Shown: positions 1-6,261 of the stretch, piece after piece
Layout: the number at the start of each line of letters is the position of its first letter
How positions within the stretch are numbered: the stretch's first letter is position 1
DNA from: an uncultured Treponema sp.
GTDB lineage: Bacteria; Spirochaetota; Spirochaetia; Treponematales; Treponemataceae
Assembly: GCA_905372235.1 (NCBI GenBank)
Contig: CAJPOF010000060.1
Coordinates: 1-13,288, forward strand
Reading direction: 5' to 3'
DNA length: 13,288 nt
Made by a program: the position numbers and the translations under genes
Notes under the pieces: model-generated
Databases searched by the model: none
Told to the model about the DNA's origin: nothing
Seen by the model: only the letters and a program-made list of their open reading frames with translations

Positions 1-30
1 GTAAGACCGATTTTCTCTGCCCGCCGACTG

Positions 31-49
31 CTTAGGGGTTTCCCCTAAG
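31..49. repeat. Perfect 8-bp hairpin
   Basis: CTTAGGGG (31-38) and CCCCTAAG (42-49) form a perfect inverted repeat around a TTT loop. A further AACCCC follows directly (50-55). There is no T-run after the stem, so it does not look like a factor-independent terminator. What lies upstream is cut off by the window edge. It may be the tail of a dispersed palindromic element or of a terminator belonging to an unseen gene. Confidence 0.6.
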
Positions 50-139
50 AACCCCAACTTTATGATATATCACGCTTTTATTTATTTTCACGAATTACAA
101 ATAAAAATGCCCGTTCTTCACAGTGAACAATCCCTCTAG

Positions 140-216
140 CACGAATCGGGCAAAAGCCCGATTCGTGGGACGGACATACAAAGCATTATCCAATGAACGA
201 TGCCTACCTATGTCCG
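140..216. repeat. Tandem hairpins: perfect 12-bp stem-loop plus a second 8-bp stem
   Basis: CACGAATCGGGC (140-151) pairs perfectly with 156-167 around an AAAA tetraloop, giving a 12-bp stem. Three bases later CGGACATA (171-178) pairs perfectly with TATGTCCG (209-216), enclosing a smaller GCAT/ATGC pairing (183-186 with 200-203). Neither stem is followed by a T-tract. The G/C-rich stems stand out from the A/T-rich surroundings. The pair looks like a compact palindromic intergenic element (REP or BIME type) or a structured RNA. Which of these it is cannot be decided from one copy. Confidence 0.6.
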
Positions 217-244
217 CCCGCCCGTCCGCCTGCAATCATATTTA

Positions 245-273
245 TTGTATTAATTCTCACAAAACATTAAAAT
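245..273 (+). promoter_or_regulatory. Sigma-70-type promoter for the M24 peptidase gene
   Basis: TTGTAT (245-250) and TAAAAT (268-273) are separated by exactly 17 bases. Transcription would begin near 279-281, only about five bases before the ATG at 285. This fits the absence of a Shine-Dalgarno sequence before that ATG and suggests a nearly leaderless message. It is a prediction from consensus only. Confidence 0.5.
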
Positions 274-284
274 CCTGACTTAAC

Positions 285-1433
285 ATGAAACACTTCACAG
301 ACGAAGAAATGAAAAAACTTTACTCGGAACGGCGGAAAAAGGTCGCGGATTATCTTCGCGAACATGAAACTGGAGCAGCCGTGTTCATCGACAGTGAATC
401 TCACAGGGAAAGCGCAATCCGTTATCTTACCGGACACACAAGCGATGCCGTCCTCATAATTTTCGAGAGCGGGAAATCTGTCCTGATTCCGTGGGACGAA
501 ATCCTTGCGAAAAAAATTGCTTTTTGCGACAAGGTGATCCCATACACTCGTTACAAAAACAGTGCGATAAAGGCGGTTCAGGCAAACCTTAACGCCGCAA
601 AGGGAATTACAAACATGAAAGTGGAACTTTCTCCTGCGACACCCTATCCCGACTTCCTTAAATACATAGATTCCCTTCCGCTTTGGGACGTAAAATGCAA
701 GGAAAACGGCGTGCATCAATTTGCCGTTGAACTTCGCATGATAAAAGACGAATACGAAATCCAATGCACAAAAGAGGCGTGCCGAATAGGCGACCTTATA
801 GTCGAAAAAATTCTTTCGGAACTGAAAAGCGGTTCTATCCGCACCGAAATCGATGTCTCCCTGCTGATAGAAAGGGAACTTCGCGTCCAGGGTTGCGAAA
901 AGACCGGTTTTGACACGCTTGCCGCAGGTCCTTCCAGAAGTTGGGCAATTCATGCGTTCCCCGGATACACGAACAGTCCGTGGCCGGCGGAAGGGCTTTC
1001 GATCCTTGATTTTGGGGTCGTCTACAATGGCTACACCAGCGACATGACAATCACAATCGCAAAAGGAAACCTTAGCCCGAACCAGGAAAAAATGCTTTCG
1101 CTTGTGCAGGCTGCGGCTGACGAATGTCTTTTGCTTTACAAAAGCGGCATTCCGATAAAAAATGCCGCAGAAAGGGCGGACGAGATTTTTTCCGCTTCGA
1201 AAAAGAGCATGCCGCACACGCTGGGACACGGAATCGGTCTTGAAATTCACGAATATCCGAGGGTAAGCGCAAAAATGCCCGAAGACTTGCTTTTCCGCCC
1301 CGGAATGATAGTAACGCTTGAACCCGGACTTTACGAAGAGGCTTCGGGGGGCGTGCGTCTTGAAAACGACATTCTCATAACGGAGACGGGAAACGAAGTT
1401 TTAAGCCATTCAAGGATTTTCCGAATCGAATAG
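285..1433 (+). CDS. M24-family metallopeptidase, Xaa-Pro aminopeptidase type (PepP/PepQ-like)
   Basis: Cytoplasmic aminopeptidase that probably removes the N-terminal residue before proline, or cleaves Xaa-Pro dipeptides. The 382-residue protein has the two-part layout of the family: an N-terminal creatinase-like domain (about 1-150) and a C-terminal pita-bread catalytic domain (about 155-382). The dinuclear metal ligands are all visible: D242 in LDFG, D253 in TSDMT, H315 in HTLGHGIG, E346 in TLEPG and E360 in VRLEND. H223 in the HAFP stretch and H322 match conserved substrate-site histidines. Nothing suggests inactivation. The ATG at 285 has no clear ribosome binding site but sits just behind a good promoter; the ATG at 309 is an alternative start that would remove eight residues. 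The gene stands alone and converges with the metallophosphoesterase gene. No signal peptide is seen. The family call is firm, but exact substrate preference (PepP or PepQ) cannot be read. Confidence 0.9.
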   Translation: MKHFTDEEMKKLYSERRKKVADYLREHETGAAVFIDSESHRESAIRYLTGHTSDAVLIIFESGKSVLIPWDEILAKKIAFCDKVIPYTRYKNSAIKAVQANLNAAKGITNMKVELSPATPYPDFLKYIDSLPLWDVKCKENGVHQFAVELRMIKDEYEIQCTKEACRIGDLIVEKILSELKSGSIRTEIDVSLLIERELRVQGCEKTGFDTLAAGPSRSWAIHAFPGYTNSPWPAEGLSILDFGVVYNGYTSDMTITIAKGNLSPNQEKMLSLVQAAADECLLLYKSGIPIKNAAERADEIFSASKKSMPHTLGHGIGLEIHEYPRVSAKMPEDLLFRPGMIVTLEPGLYEEASGGVRLENDILITETGNEVLSHSRIFRIE

Positions 1434-1474
1434 AGCAAAAGCCGCATATTCCTTGAATGAAAACTTTTTAAGGA

Positions 1475-2164
1475 TTAAATCTTTTTGAGTTCGCAGGATG
1501 CCGAAAATCCGTCTTTGGTCTTTGTTACTGTAAGGATTCCGTAAGTTCCTTTTTCGCCAAGAGAGCCGGGATTCATGACCAATGTTTTTCCGATTTTTTC
1601 GATTCCGACTCCCTCGTGGATATGCCCCGTAAGAACGAAAAGCGGCTCTTTTTCTTCGATGAGCTTTGTGAAAAGTTCCGAACCTGCGTGCATTCCGGGC
1701 GCGAATGAATCAACCACGGAAGCCTTTGGCGGATTATGCGAAATCACTATGAGGTTGTGCCATTTTCCGTCTTCATCTCCGTCTTTTTCGGCGGATAAAA
1801 GAATATCAAAATCCGATTGAAGTTCCTCGAGGGTGCGTTCGTTCGGTGTTTTTCCGGTGAACTTGCTTCCGCCGCCCGAACCTATTATCGCAAGTCCGGC
1901 GGTGTAGGTCAGCGTGCGTTCTGCGTTGATTCCTGCTTTGTCAAGGGATTCTGAAAAACTCGGTTCGTCGCAGTTTCCCAAAACGGCGTATATTTCGTCG
2001 TGCTTTTTCAAAAGAGACTCCAGAACGGGTTCCGCCGTCTGAGTTTTAAAACATTCTGAAAAGTCTCCCGCAAAAAGAACAGCGTCAACCGTTTTGAAAA
2101 CATCGCCCAAAGCGTCCAGAGCTTTTGTGTTTCCATGGACATCGCTTATGCACAGGAATTTCAT
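1475..2164 (-). CDS. YfcE/MJ0936-like metallophosphoesterase
   Basis: Small soluble calcineurin-like phosphoesterase of 229 residues, a usual length for YfcE-type enzymes, which cleave phosphodiesters or phosphomonoesters with two metal ions. All blocks are present in order: D8 and H10 in SDVHGN, D34 in GDF, N64 in LGNCDE, H143 in SHNPP, and H181/H183 in GHIHE, followed by the MNPGS stretch typical of this subfamily. The start is set at 2164. GGAGG (2170-2174) lies five bases before this ATG, whereas the upstream in-frame ATG at 2176 overlaps the ribosome binding site itself. The gene follows asd in the same direction after 135 bases that contain a hairpin, so it is probably only loosely linked to the dapA-asd operon. 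The physiological substrate is unknown. The family call is firm. Confidence 0.88.
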   Translation of the reverse strand: MKFLCISDVHGNTKALDALGDVFKTVDAVLFAGDFSECFKTQTAEPVLESLLKKHDEIYAVLGNCDEPSFSESLDKAGINAERTLTYTAGLAIIGSGGGSKFTGKTPNERTLEELQSDFDILLSAEKDGDEDGKWHNLIVISHNPPKASVVDSFAPGMHAGSELFTKLIEEKEPLFVLTGHIHEGVGIEKIGKTLVMNPGSLGEKGTYGILTVTKTKDGFSASCELKKI

Positions 2165-2169
2165 ATGTT

Positions 2170-2174
2170 CCTCC
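2170..2174 (-). promoter_or_regulatory. Ribosome binding site GGAGG deciding the start at 2164
   Basis: Read on the minus strand, GGAGG is followed by AACAT and then the ATG at 2164. An earlier ATG (2176-2174) runs into the same GGAGG and would have no ribosome binding site of its own, so it is unlikely to be used. Confidence 0.75.
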
Positions 2175-2226
2175 ATTAAAAAAACATTTTCACCAAATTA
2201 GAAGGCAGGAGAAAACTGTGGTTTTG

Positions 2227-2277
2227 AAAAACTTTTATTTTCCCCTGCTGGATTCATAAAAGGCAGGCGAAGTTTTT
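2227..2277 (-). terminator. Possible weak terminator after asd
   Basis: On the minus strand an outer AAAAACTT/AAGTTTTT pairing (2270-2277 with 2227-2234) encloses an inner CCTGC/GCAGG stem (2263-2267 with 2244-2248). The outer strand ends in a short T-run. The stem has unpaired bases between its two parts and the T-run is only five long, so termination may be partial. It lies between the asd stop and the phosphoesterase start. Confidence 0.35.
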
Positions 2278-2299
2278 CTGAGATGCCGCCGCTAAAAAT

Positions 2300-3403
2300 C
2301 TAGAGTTCGTCAAAAAATCCTTTTGCTTTTAAGAGTTCCGCATTCAGGATTCCGCCGAGTGCCGCGCCCCGCTTTGTGTTGTGGCTTAGCGAGACGAATT
2401 TCACGTCAAAGACGTTGCATTTTCTAAGGCGGCCGATTACGCATGCCATGCCCTTTTCGGTTTCCCTGTCGCGCCGCGGTTGCGGACGGTTTTCTTCGTG
2501 GCGGACGACGATTGGTCTTTCCGGAGCGGAAGGCAAGTTCAATTCCTGTGGAAGCGAGCGGTACGATGTCCAGACTTTTTCGATTTCTTCCAACGAAGGC
2601 TTTTTTTCATCAGGAAGGTCGAACTCAAGCGAGACGCAGGCGGTGTGTCCGTCTATTACGGGAACCCTTGTGCAGGTTGAAGAAACCTTGGGGAATTCTG
2701 CGTTCTCGATTTTTCCGCCATGCACATTTCCAAGAATTTTAAGACACTCCTTTTCCGTTTTTTCTTCTTCGCCGCTTATGAACGGAACGATGTTGTCTAT
2801 CATGTCGAATGACGGAACTCCGGGGTAGCCCGCTCCGCTGGTCGCTTGCAGGGTAGTTACAATCATTCTTTTTACCGGATAGCCTTTTTCTATAAGTGCG
2901 TGGAGCGGCATCATGTATGTTTGTAGCGAGCAGTTGGGTTTTACGACGATGAATCCTTTGTCCCAGCCGCGAGCTTCTTTCTGCGATTTGAGTATGTCCA
3001 GATGGGCGTGGTTTATCTCCGGGACAAGCATTGGAACGTCTTCTGTCCAGCGGTTTGCCGATGCGTTAGAGACCACGGGAAGTCCTTCGGCGGCGTAAGC
3101 TGCTTCGAGCGCTTTTATTTCGTCTTTTCCCATTTCAAGAGCCGAAAAAAGGAATTTACATTTTCCAAGCGCTTTTTTTTCGTCGTTTGCATCCTCGACT
3201 ATAAGATTTTCCACGCCGGAAGGAATCTCCGCTCCGATAAGCCAACGGTTTTTTACCGCATCTTTGTAGGGTTTTCCTGCGGAACGAGGAGACGCCGCGA
3301 CGTAAGTCACTTCGAACCACGGGTGATTTTCAAGTAATTTTATGTATCGCTGACCCACCATTCCGGTTGCGCCCAGCACGCCGACTTTGATTTTTTCTTC
3401 CAT
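2300..3403 (-). CDS. asd: Aspartate-semialdehyde dehydrogenase (archaeal/fungal-type subfamily)
   Basis: Catalyses NADPH-dependent reduction of aspartyl phosphate to aspartate semialdehyde, the branch point to lysine/diaminopimelate, threonine and methionine. The 367-residue protein opens with the dinucleotide-binding loop GATGMVGQR (11-19). It carries the catalytic cysteine C158 in KPNCSLQTYMMP, the substrate-binding arginine R246 in TCTRVPV, and the general base H253 in DGHT. Length and the PNCSLQTYMMPL and TRVPVIDGHT blocks match the archaeal/fungal branch better than the enterobacterial Asd branch; this is a judgement from memory of the families. The start at 3403 has an AAAGGA (3414-3419) ten bases upstream. 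dapA ends only 24 bases before it on the same strand, so the two are probably cotranscribed from the promoter before dapA. No residue looks anomalous. Confidence 0.93.
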   Translation of the reverse strand: MEEKIKVGVLGATGMVGQRYIKLLENHPWFEVTYVAASPRSAGKPYKDAVKNRWLIGAEIPSGVENLIVEDANDEKKALGKCKFLFSALEMGKDEIKALEAAYAAEGLPVVSNASANRWTEDVPMLVPEINHAHLDILKSQKEARGWDKGFIVVKPNCSLQTYMMPLHALIEKGYPVKRMIVTTLQATSGAGYPGVPSFDMIDNIVPFISGEEEKTEKECLKILGNVHGGKIENAEFPKVSSTCTRVPVIDGHTACVSLEFDLPDEKKPSLEEIEKVWTSYRSLPQELNLPSAPERPIVVRHEENRPQPRRDRETEKGMACVIGRLRKCNVFDVKFVSLSHNTKRGAALGGILNAELLKAKGFFDEL

Positions 3404-3427
3404 AACTAAATCGTCCTTTATAATCTT

Positions 3428-4333
3428 CTATAATTCGCACTCTTTAAGAGCGTTCTTTATTGTGTTTTTTGCGCTTTCGGTAACTTGAACAAGCGGAAGG
3501 CGCACGCACGGCTTGCAAAGACCTTTTACGCTCATCGCATATTTTATGGACGTAGGATTTCCGTCAACAAAAGCCGCCTTAAAAAACGGAAGCAGCCTGT
3601 AATGGATTTTTCGGGCTGTCTCAAAGTCGCCGTCCAAAGCTGCGTGCGTCATTTGGGTAACAAGATCGGGCGAATAGTTTGAGACCACGCTGAACGCTCC
3701 GTCGCCGCCTGCGGCAATAAGCGGAAGGGTAAGCGCATCGTCACCGCTCATTACGGAAAAATCCGGTCGCCTTGATTTTATTTCGGCTATCACATCCATC
3801 ATTTGGTTTATGTTTCCGCTTGCCTCTTTTACGCCGACAACATTCGGAAGCCTTGCGATTTTTGCCAGCGTGGAAGTTTCTATGTTTTTTCCTGTTCTTC
3901 CCTGAATGTTGTAGGCGATTATAGGAATTCCGACTTTTGAGACTTCTTCAAAGTGCCGAAGGATTCCCTCGTTGCTCGGCTTGTTGTAGTACGGAGTTAC
4001 GATAAGGGCTGCGTCCGCTCCCGATTTTTTTGCCCGTTTGCAATATCGGACGGCATCTCTTGTGCAGTTCGAACCCGCTCCGATAATCACCGTTACTTTT
4101 TTTCCTGCGGATTTTTCAAACGCCCGGACTTCCTCAAAGACGATTTTTATTATTTCGTCTTCCTCGTCTTCGGTGAGGGTTGGAGTTTCGGCTGTCGTTC
4201 CAAGCGGTAAAATGCCGTCTACGCCTTCAAGGCACTGACGTTTTACCAATGCCCTGAACCCTTCGTAGTCCACCGATTCGTCTTCATGCATGGGTGTAAC
4301 AAGAGCCGTGATAAGCCCGCCGAATTTTTGCAT
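3428..4333 (-). CDS. dapA: 4-hydroxy-tetrahydrodipicolinate synthase
   Basis: Condenses pyruvate with aspartate semialdehyde, the first committed step to diaminopimelate and lysine, in the cytoplasm. The 301-residue protein is a class I aldolase barrel of normal length. Visible family marks are T46/T47 in LGTTAE, the TPYYNKP block (113-119), the catalytic tyrosine Y141 in AYNIQGRTG with R146, the Schiff-base lysine K169 in VGVKEASGN, and SGDDALTLP (196-204). In the usual GTTGE motif the glycine is alanine here, which is mild. The start at 4333 is backed by GGAGG (4339-4343) five bases upstream. It is the first gene of a dapA-asd pair, so the substrate-producing enzyme is encoded directly downstream. 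The predicted 5' leader is only some 35 bases, too short for a lysine riboswitch. A sialate or other aldolase of this superfamily is less likely given the asd neighbour. Confidence 0.94.
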   Translation of the reverse strand: MQKFGGLITALVTPMHEDESVDYEGFRALVKRQCLEGVDGILPLGTTAETPTLTEDEEDEIIKIVFEEVRAFEKSAGKKVTVIIGAGSNCTRDAVRYCKRAKKSGADAALIVTPYYNKPSNEGILRHFEEVSKVGIPIIAYNIQGRTGKNIETSTLAKIARLPNVVGVKEASGNINQMMDVIAEIKSRRPDFSVMSGDDALTLPLIAAGGDGAFSVVSNYSPDLVTQMTHAALDGDFETARKIHYRLLPFFKAAFVDGNPTSIKYAMSVKGLCKPCVRLPLVQVTESAKNTIKNALKECEL

Positions 4334-4374
4334 AAAAGCCTCCGAAAACTTATAAAAATGTAATTTTTCAGACG

Positions 4375-4403
4375 ATTATGCCATTTTTTGAATGTTTGCA
4401 CAA
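4375..4403 (-). promoter_or_regulatory. Promoter of the dapA-asd operon
   Basis: On the minus strand TTGTGC (4403-4398) and CATAAT (4380-4375) are spaced by 17 bases, a good sigma-70 match. Transcription would start near 4368, about 35 bases before the dapA ATG. There is no room for a long regulatory leader. Confidence 0.6.
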
Positions 4404-4545
4404 TTAAAAGAAAATGTTCATCGGGAGTTCAGCATGAGAATCTATATTCAAAAAAATAATCATTGCCGTAAAAAAACAGCTGCACTCCCGGCGACAGCTC
4501 TGCCGTTCACCGCGGCTCGGCGGCATTACTGCTGCCGGGGATGCG

Positions 4546-4682
4546 TTTAGGTAAATCGCTTAGACTATGGAACCCCGTAGTTCCCTGCGGTTTCGGCTTT
4601 GCCGAGAACGCAGGGAATGAGCGTATAGCGAAGGGTGGAACAGCCGACGGCACGGCTGAAGGGCGTGCCGGAAGCGCCTAAA
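4546..4682. mobile_element. Candidate non-autonomous palindromic element (MITE/REP-like), about 137 bases
   Basis: The ends are TTTAGG (4546-4551) and its complement CCTAAA (4677-4682). Just inside, CGCTT (4557-4561) mirrors AAGCG (4672-4676), so the termini form an imperfect inverted repeat with a five-base insertion on the left. The interior has a long hairpin: 4581-4588 pairs perfectly with 4610-4617 and 4591-4597 pairs with 4601-4607 around a TTT loop. It also has two mutually exclusive pairings, CAGCCG/CGGCTG (4641-4646, 4653-4658) and CGGCACG/CGTGCCG (4648-4654, 4664-4670). It has no open reading frame of note and no clear target-site duplication. The layout suggests a dispersed repeat, but a second copy is not present in this window. 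Confidence 0.45.
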
Positions 4683-4747
4683 AATTAAAAGATTCTTGAA
4701 GCAGATTTTGTTTTATTGGAATTGCGCCGCAGTCGAAGCGAAATAAC

Positions 4748-4776
4748 TGGAACTTATATATAACTTGTGCTAATAT
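4748..4776 (+). promoter_or_regulatory. Possible promoter of the lipoprotein gene
   Basis: TAATAT (4771-4776) is a fair -10 box. The best -35 at 17 bases is TGGAAC (4748-4753), matching only three of six consensus positions. It lies about 40 bases before the start at 4818. Confidence 0.3.
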
Positions 4777-4817
4777 GCGTAAAATTTCTTATGGAAGTTT
4801 ATGAAATGGAGGATTTT

Positions 4818-5948
4818 ATGAAAATAAGAAACGTGATTTTTTCCGCTCTGTTTGTTTGCGTTTTGTTTTTTGCCGGCTGTTCGTCTTCGATTGAAACCTC
4901 TGTTTCGCTGAATCTTGATATTTCCGGGTTGTTCGATGGAATTGCTTCCCGTGGACCTACCGTAGGCGCTATGCCTGTTTCCGTTACGGCAACGGTAAAA
5001 CCCACCGACATTGCAAAAGAAAACGCAGGAAATGTTTACACCGACACTAAAAACGTGAACTACCCCGGAAATCCTCTTGTCAGTTTTGAATTCGAGAGCC
5101 TTGATGTGGGAACGGAATATTCTGTTGAAGTTGTCATAAAAAACGAGGACACGCCGCTTGCTTCCGGAAGGGCGATTTCAACGCTGACGGCAGGTAACAA
5201 CGTGATTCCGATTTCACTTTCGAGGGCGGCGTTGCCTTTATCTGTTACCGTTGATTTGGAAAATGCTTATGTGAATTATAACGGTGTAGAGGAATATCTT
5301 TTGTACAAACTGGAATCCGACGCTCATTCTGAATATAAAATCGAAAAGGCGGAAAAGAAAAAACTTTCGTCGGATTTCAGCGGTTTTAGACTGACTAAGT
5401 TTGCCAGGAAAGTATCGGTTCAGGCGTTTTTCATATTGAGCGAAAATACGATTGCGACCGGAAAAAAGGATGTCATAAACGACCTGAGATTTGTAACACT
5501 GAAACAGAGCGATAAAAAAACTCTGACTATCTGGTCTAAGAGAAACGAGCTGGAGCTTGAACTTGGCGATGTTCCGAATTCTTCTTCGGATATAGGCGTG
5601 GGCGTTTTAGCAGAACCAAAAATTAAAGTCGAGGCTTCAGGTTGCACAATCAAAGGAAGCGAACCGTACGAAGTTAAACTGACACCGGCTGCGCCAAAAA
5701 TAACGTTTAGTGTTTTCAAAAAAACGGATAATTCCCCCTATCCGAACACTGCGACGTATCTGTGGTACTTGAATGGCGTAAAACAGGATTTTGCTTCGGT
5801 GGCTGAGGCTGTGCTGAATCAGATTCCTATTGAATTGGCAGTAAATGCTGCAGTCAAACCTGCAAACCAGCTGAACACGATGATGGTAATCGTAAAAGAC
5901 GGCGGAGAAATGCGTTCTGCACTGTGTCGTTTTAAGATTGTAGATTGA
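4818..5948 (+). CDS. Predicted lipoprotein with beta-rich Ig-like regions, function unknown
   Basis: I do not recognise a specific family. The start at 4818 is set by GGAGG (4808-4812) five bases upstream; earlier in-frame ATGs lack a ribosome binding site, and one overlaps it. The resulting 376-residue protein begins with a type II signal peptide (MKIRN, then a hydrophobic stretch) ending FFAGC, with C21 as the lipidated cysteine. A serine-rich linker follows. The rest is soluble and beta-prone, with many alternating hydrophobic/polar stretches. One C-terminal segment (TYLWYLNG, roughly residues 310-320) resembles the WYLDG-type strand of bacterial Ig-like domains in surface lipoproteins. 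No catalytic motif or repeat array is visible. It is probably an outer-membrane or surface-exposed structural or adhesive protein, but this is inference. It is a single gene with its own possible promoter and no clear downstream partner. Confidence 0.75.
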   Translation: MKIRNVIFSALFVCVLFFAGCSSSIETSVSLNLDISGLFDGIASRGPTVGAMPVSVTATVKPTDIAKENAGNVYTDTKNVNYPGNPLVSFEFESLDVGTEYSVEVVIKNEDTPLASGRAISTLTAGNNVIPISLSRAALPLSVTVDLENAYVNYNGVEEYLLYKLESDAHSEYKIEKAEKKKLSSDFSGFRLTKFARKVSVQAFFILSENTIATGKKDVINDLRFVTLKQSDKKTLTIWSKRNELELELGDVPNSSSDIGVGVLAEPKIKVEASGCTIKGSEPYEVKLTPAAPKITFSVFKKTDNSPYPNTATYLWYLNGVKQDFASVAEAVLNQIPIELAVNAAVKPANQLNTMMVIVKDGGEMRSALCRFKIVD

Positions 5949-6261
5949 TTTTAGTAACATTCATCCGTCTGGTTTTCTGCTATAAATTTTAAAGCCGAGC
6001 GGTATTTTTATTCTGCGAATTTTTGATTTTCCGAGTTTTTATGTGAAATGAAATGGTTTAGCCTAGGGGCGGAGTTTTCGTTTTTTGTAAAAGCGATGGC
6101 GATTTTTTCGGCGGATTTCTGATGGCAAGCAAAATCAATTTCAATGAATCGCCTTGAACAAAAATTGATTTCAATCCACTTTAAGCCGTGGCTTTAATCT
6201 CATTTTCATTGTATTTTGATGCGCAAACATTGTATAATCTAAAATCAAGTTGAGGTGCGTT
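5949..6261. other. 313-base A/T-rich non-coding region
   Basis: No gene is supported here. The stretch contains a 10-bp perfect inverted repeat (AAATCAATTT 6132-6141 with AAATTGATTT 6162-6171, 20-base spacer), a short AAGCC/GGCTT palindrome near 6182-6194, and the promoter for the downstream operon. A weak CCG/CGG stem before a T-run near 5994-6012 might end the lipoprotein transcript, but I would not call it a terminator. Confidence 0.5.
6209..6238 (+). promoter_or_regulatory. Promoter of the DUF308-ThyX-like-rel operon
   Basis: A perfect TATAAT (6233-6238) is preceded at 18 bases by TTGTAT (6209-6214), the same -35 hexamer as before the M24 gene. Transcription would start near 6245, leaving a leader of about 17 bases with a GAGG ribosome binding site. 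The inverted repeat at 6132-6171 lies about 40 bases upstream of the -35 and could be an activator or operator site. Confidence 0.6.

Larger units (their letters stand above)
4344..4817. other. 474-base non-coding region between divergent dapA and the lipoprotein gene
   Basis: I see no gene here. From left to right it holds the dapA promoter, a 7-bp inverted repeat (CGGGAGT 4422-4428 with ACTCCCG 4474-4480), a G/C-rich hairpin (CGGCGGCA 4518-4525 with TGCTGCCG 4530-4537, one G-T pair, loop TTAC), the palindromic element at 4546-4682, and a possible promoter for the lipoprotein gene. The 4470-4680 part is clearly richer in G/C than its flanks. Confidence 0.6.

Noticed and set aside
267..1250. 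A 327-codon open frame on the minus strand across the M24 gene
   Set aside because: It mirrors a gene with all metal ligands intact. Its translation is rich in Phe, Cys and Arg with no domain or ribosome binding site, so it is a shadow of codon use on the other strand.
1434..1474. Terminator between the convergent M24 and phosphoesterase genes
   Set aside because: Only a 5-bp TCCTT/AAGGA stem with a 15-base loop is found, and the loop rather than the tail holds the T-run. Too weak to annotate.
4334..4374. Lysine riboswitch (L-box) in front of dapA
   Set aside because: The predicted leader is only about 35 bases, far shorter than an L-box.
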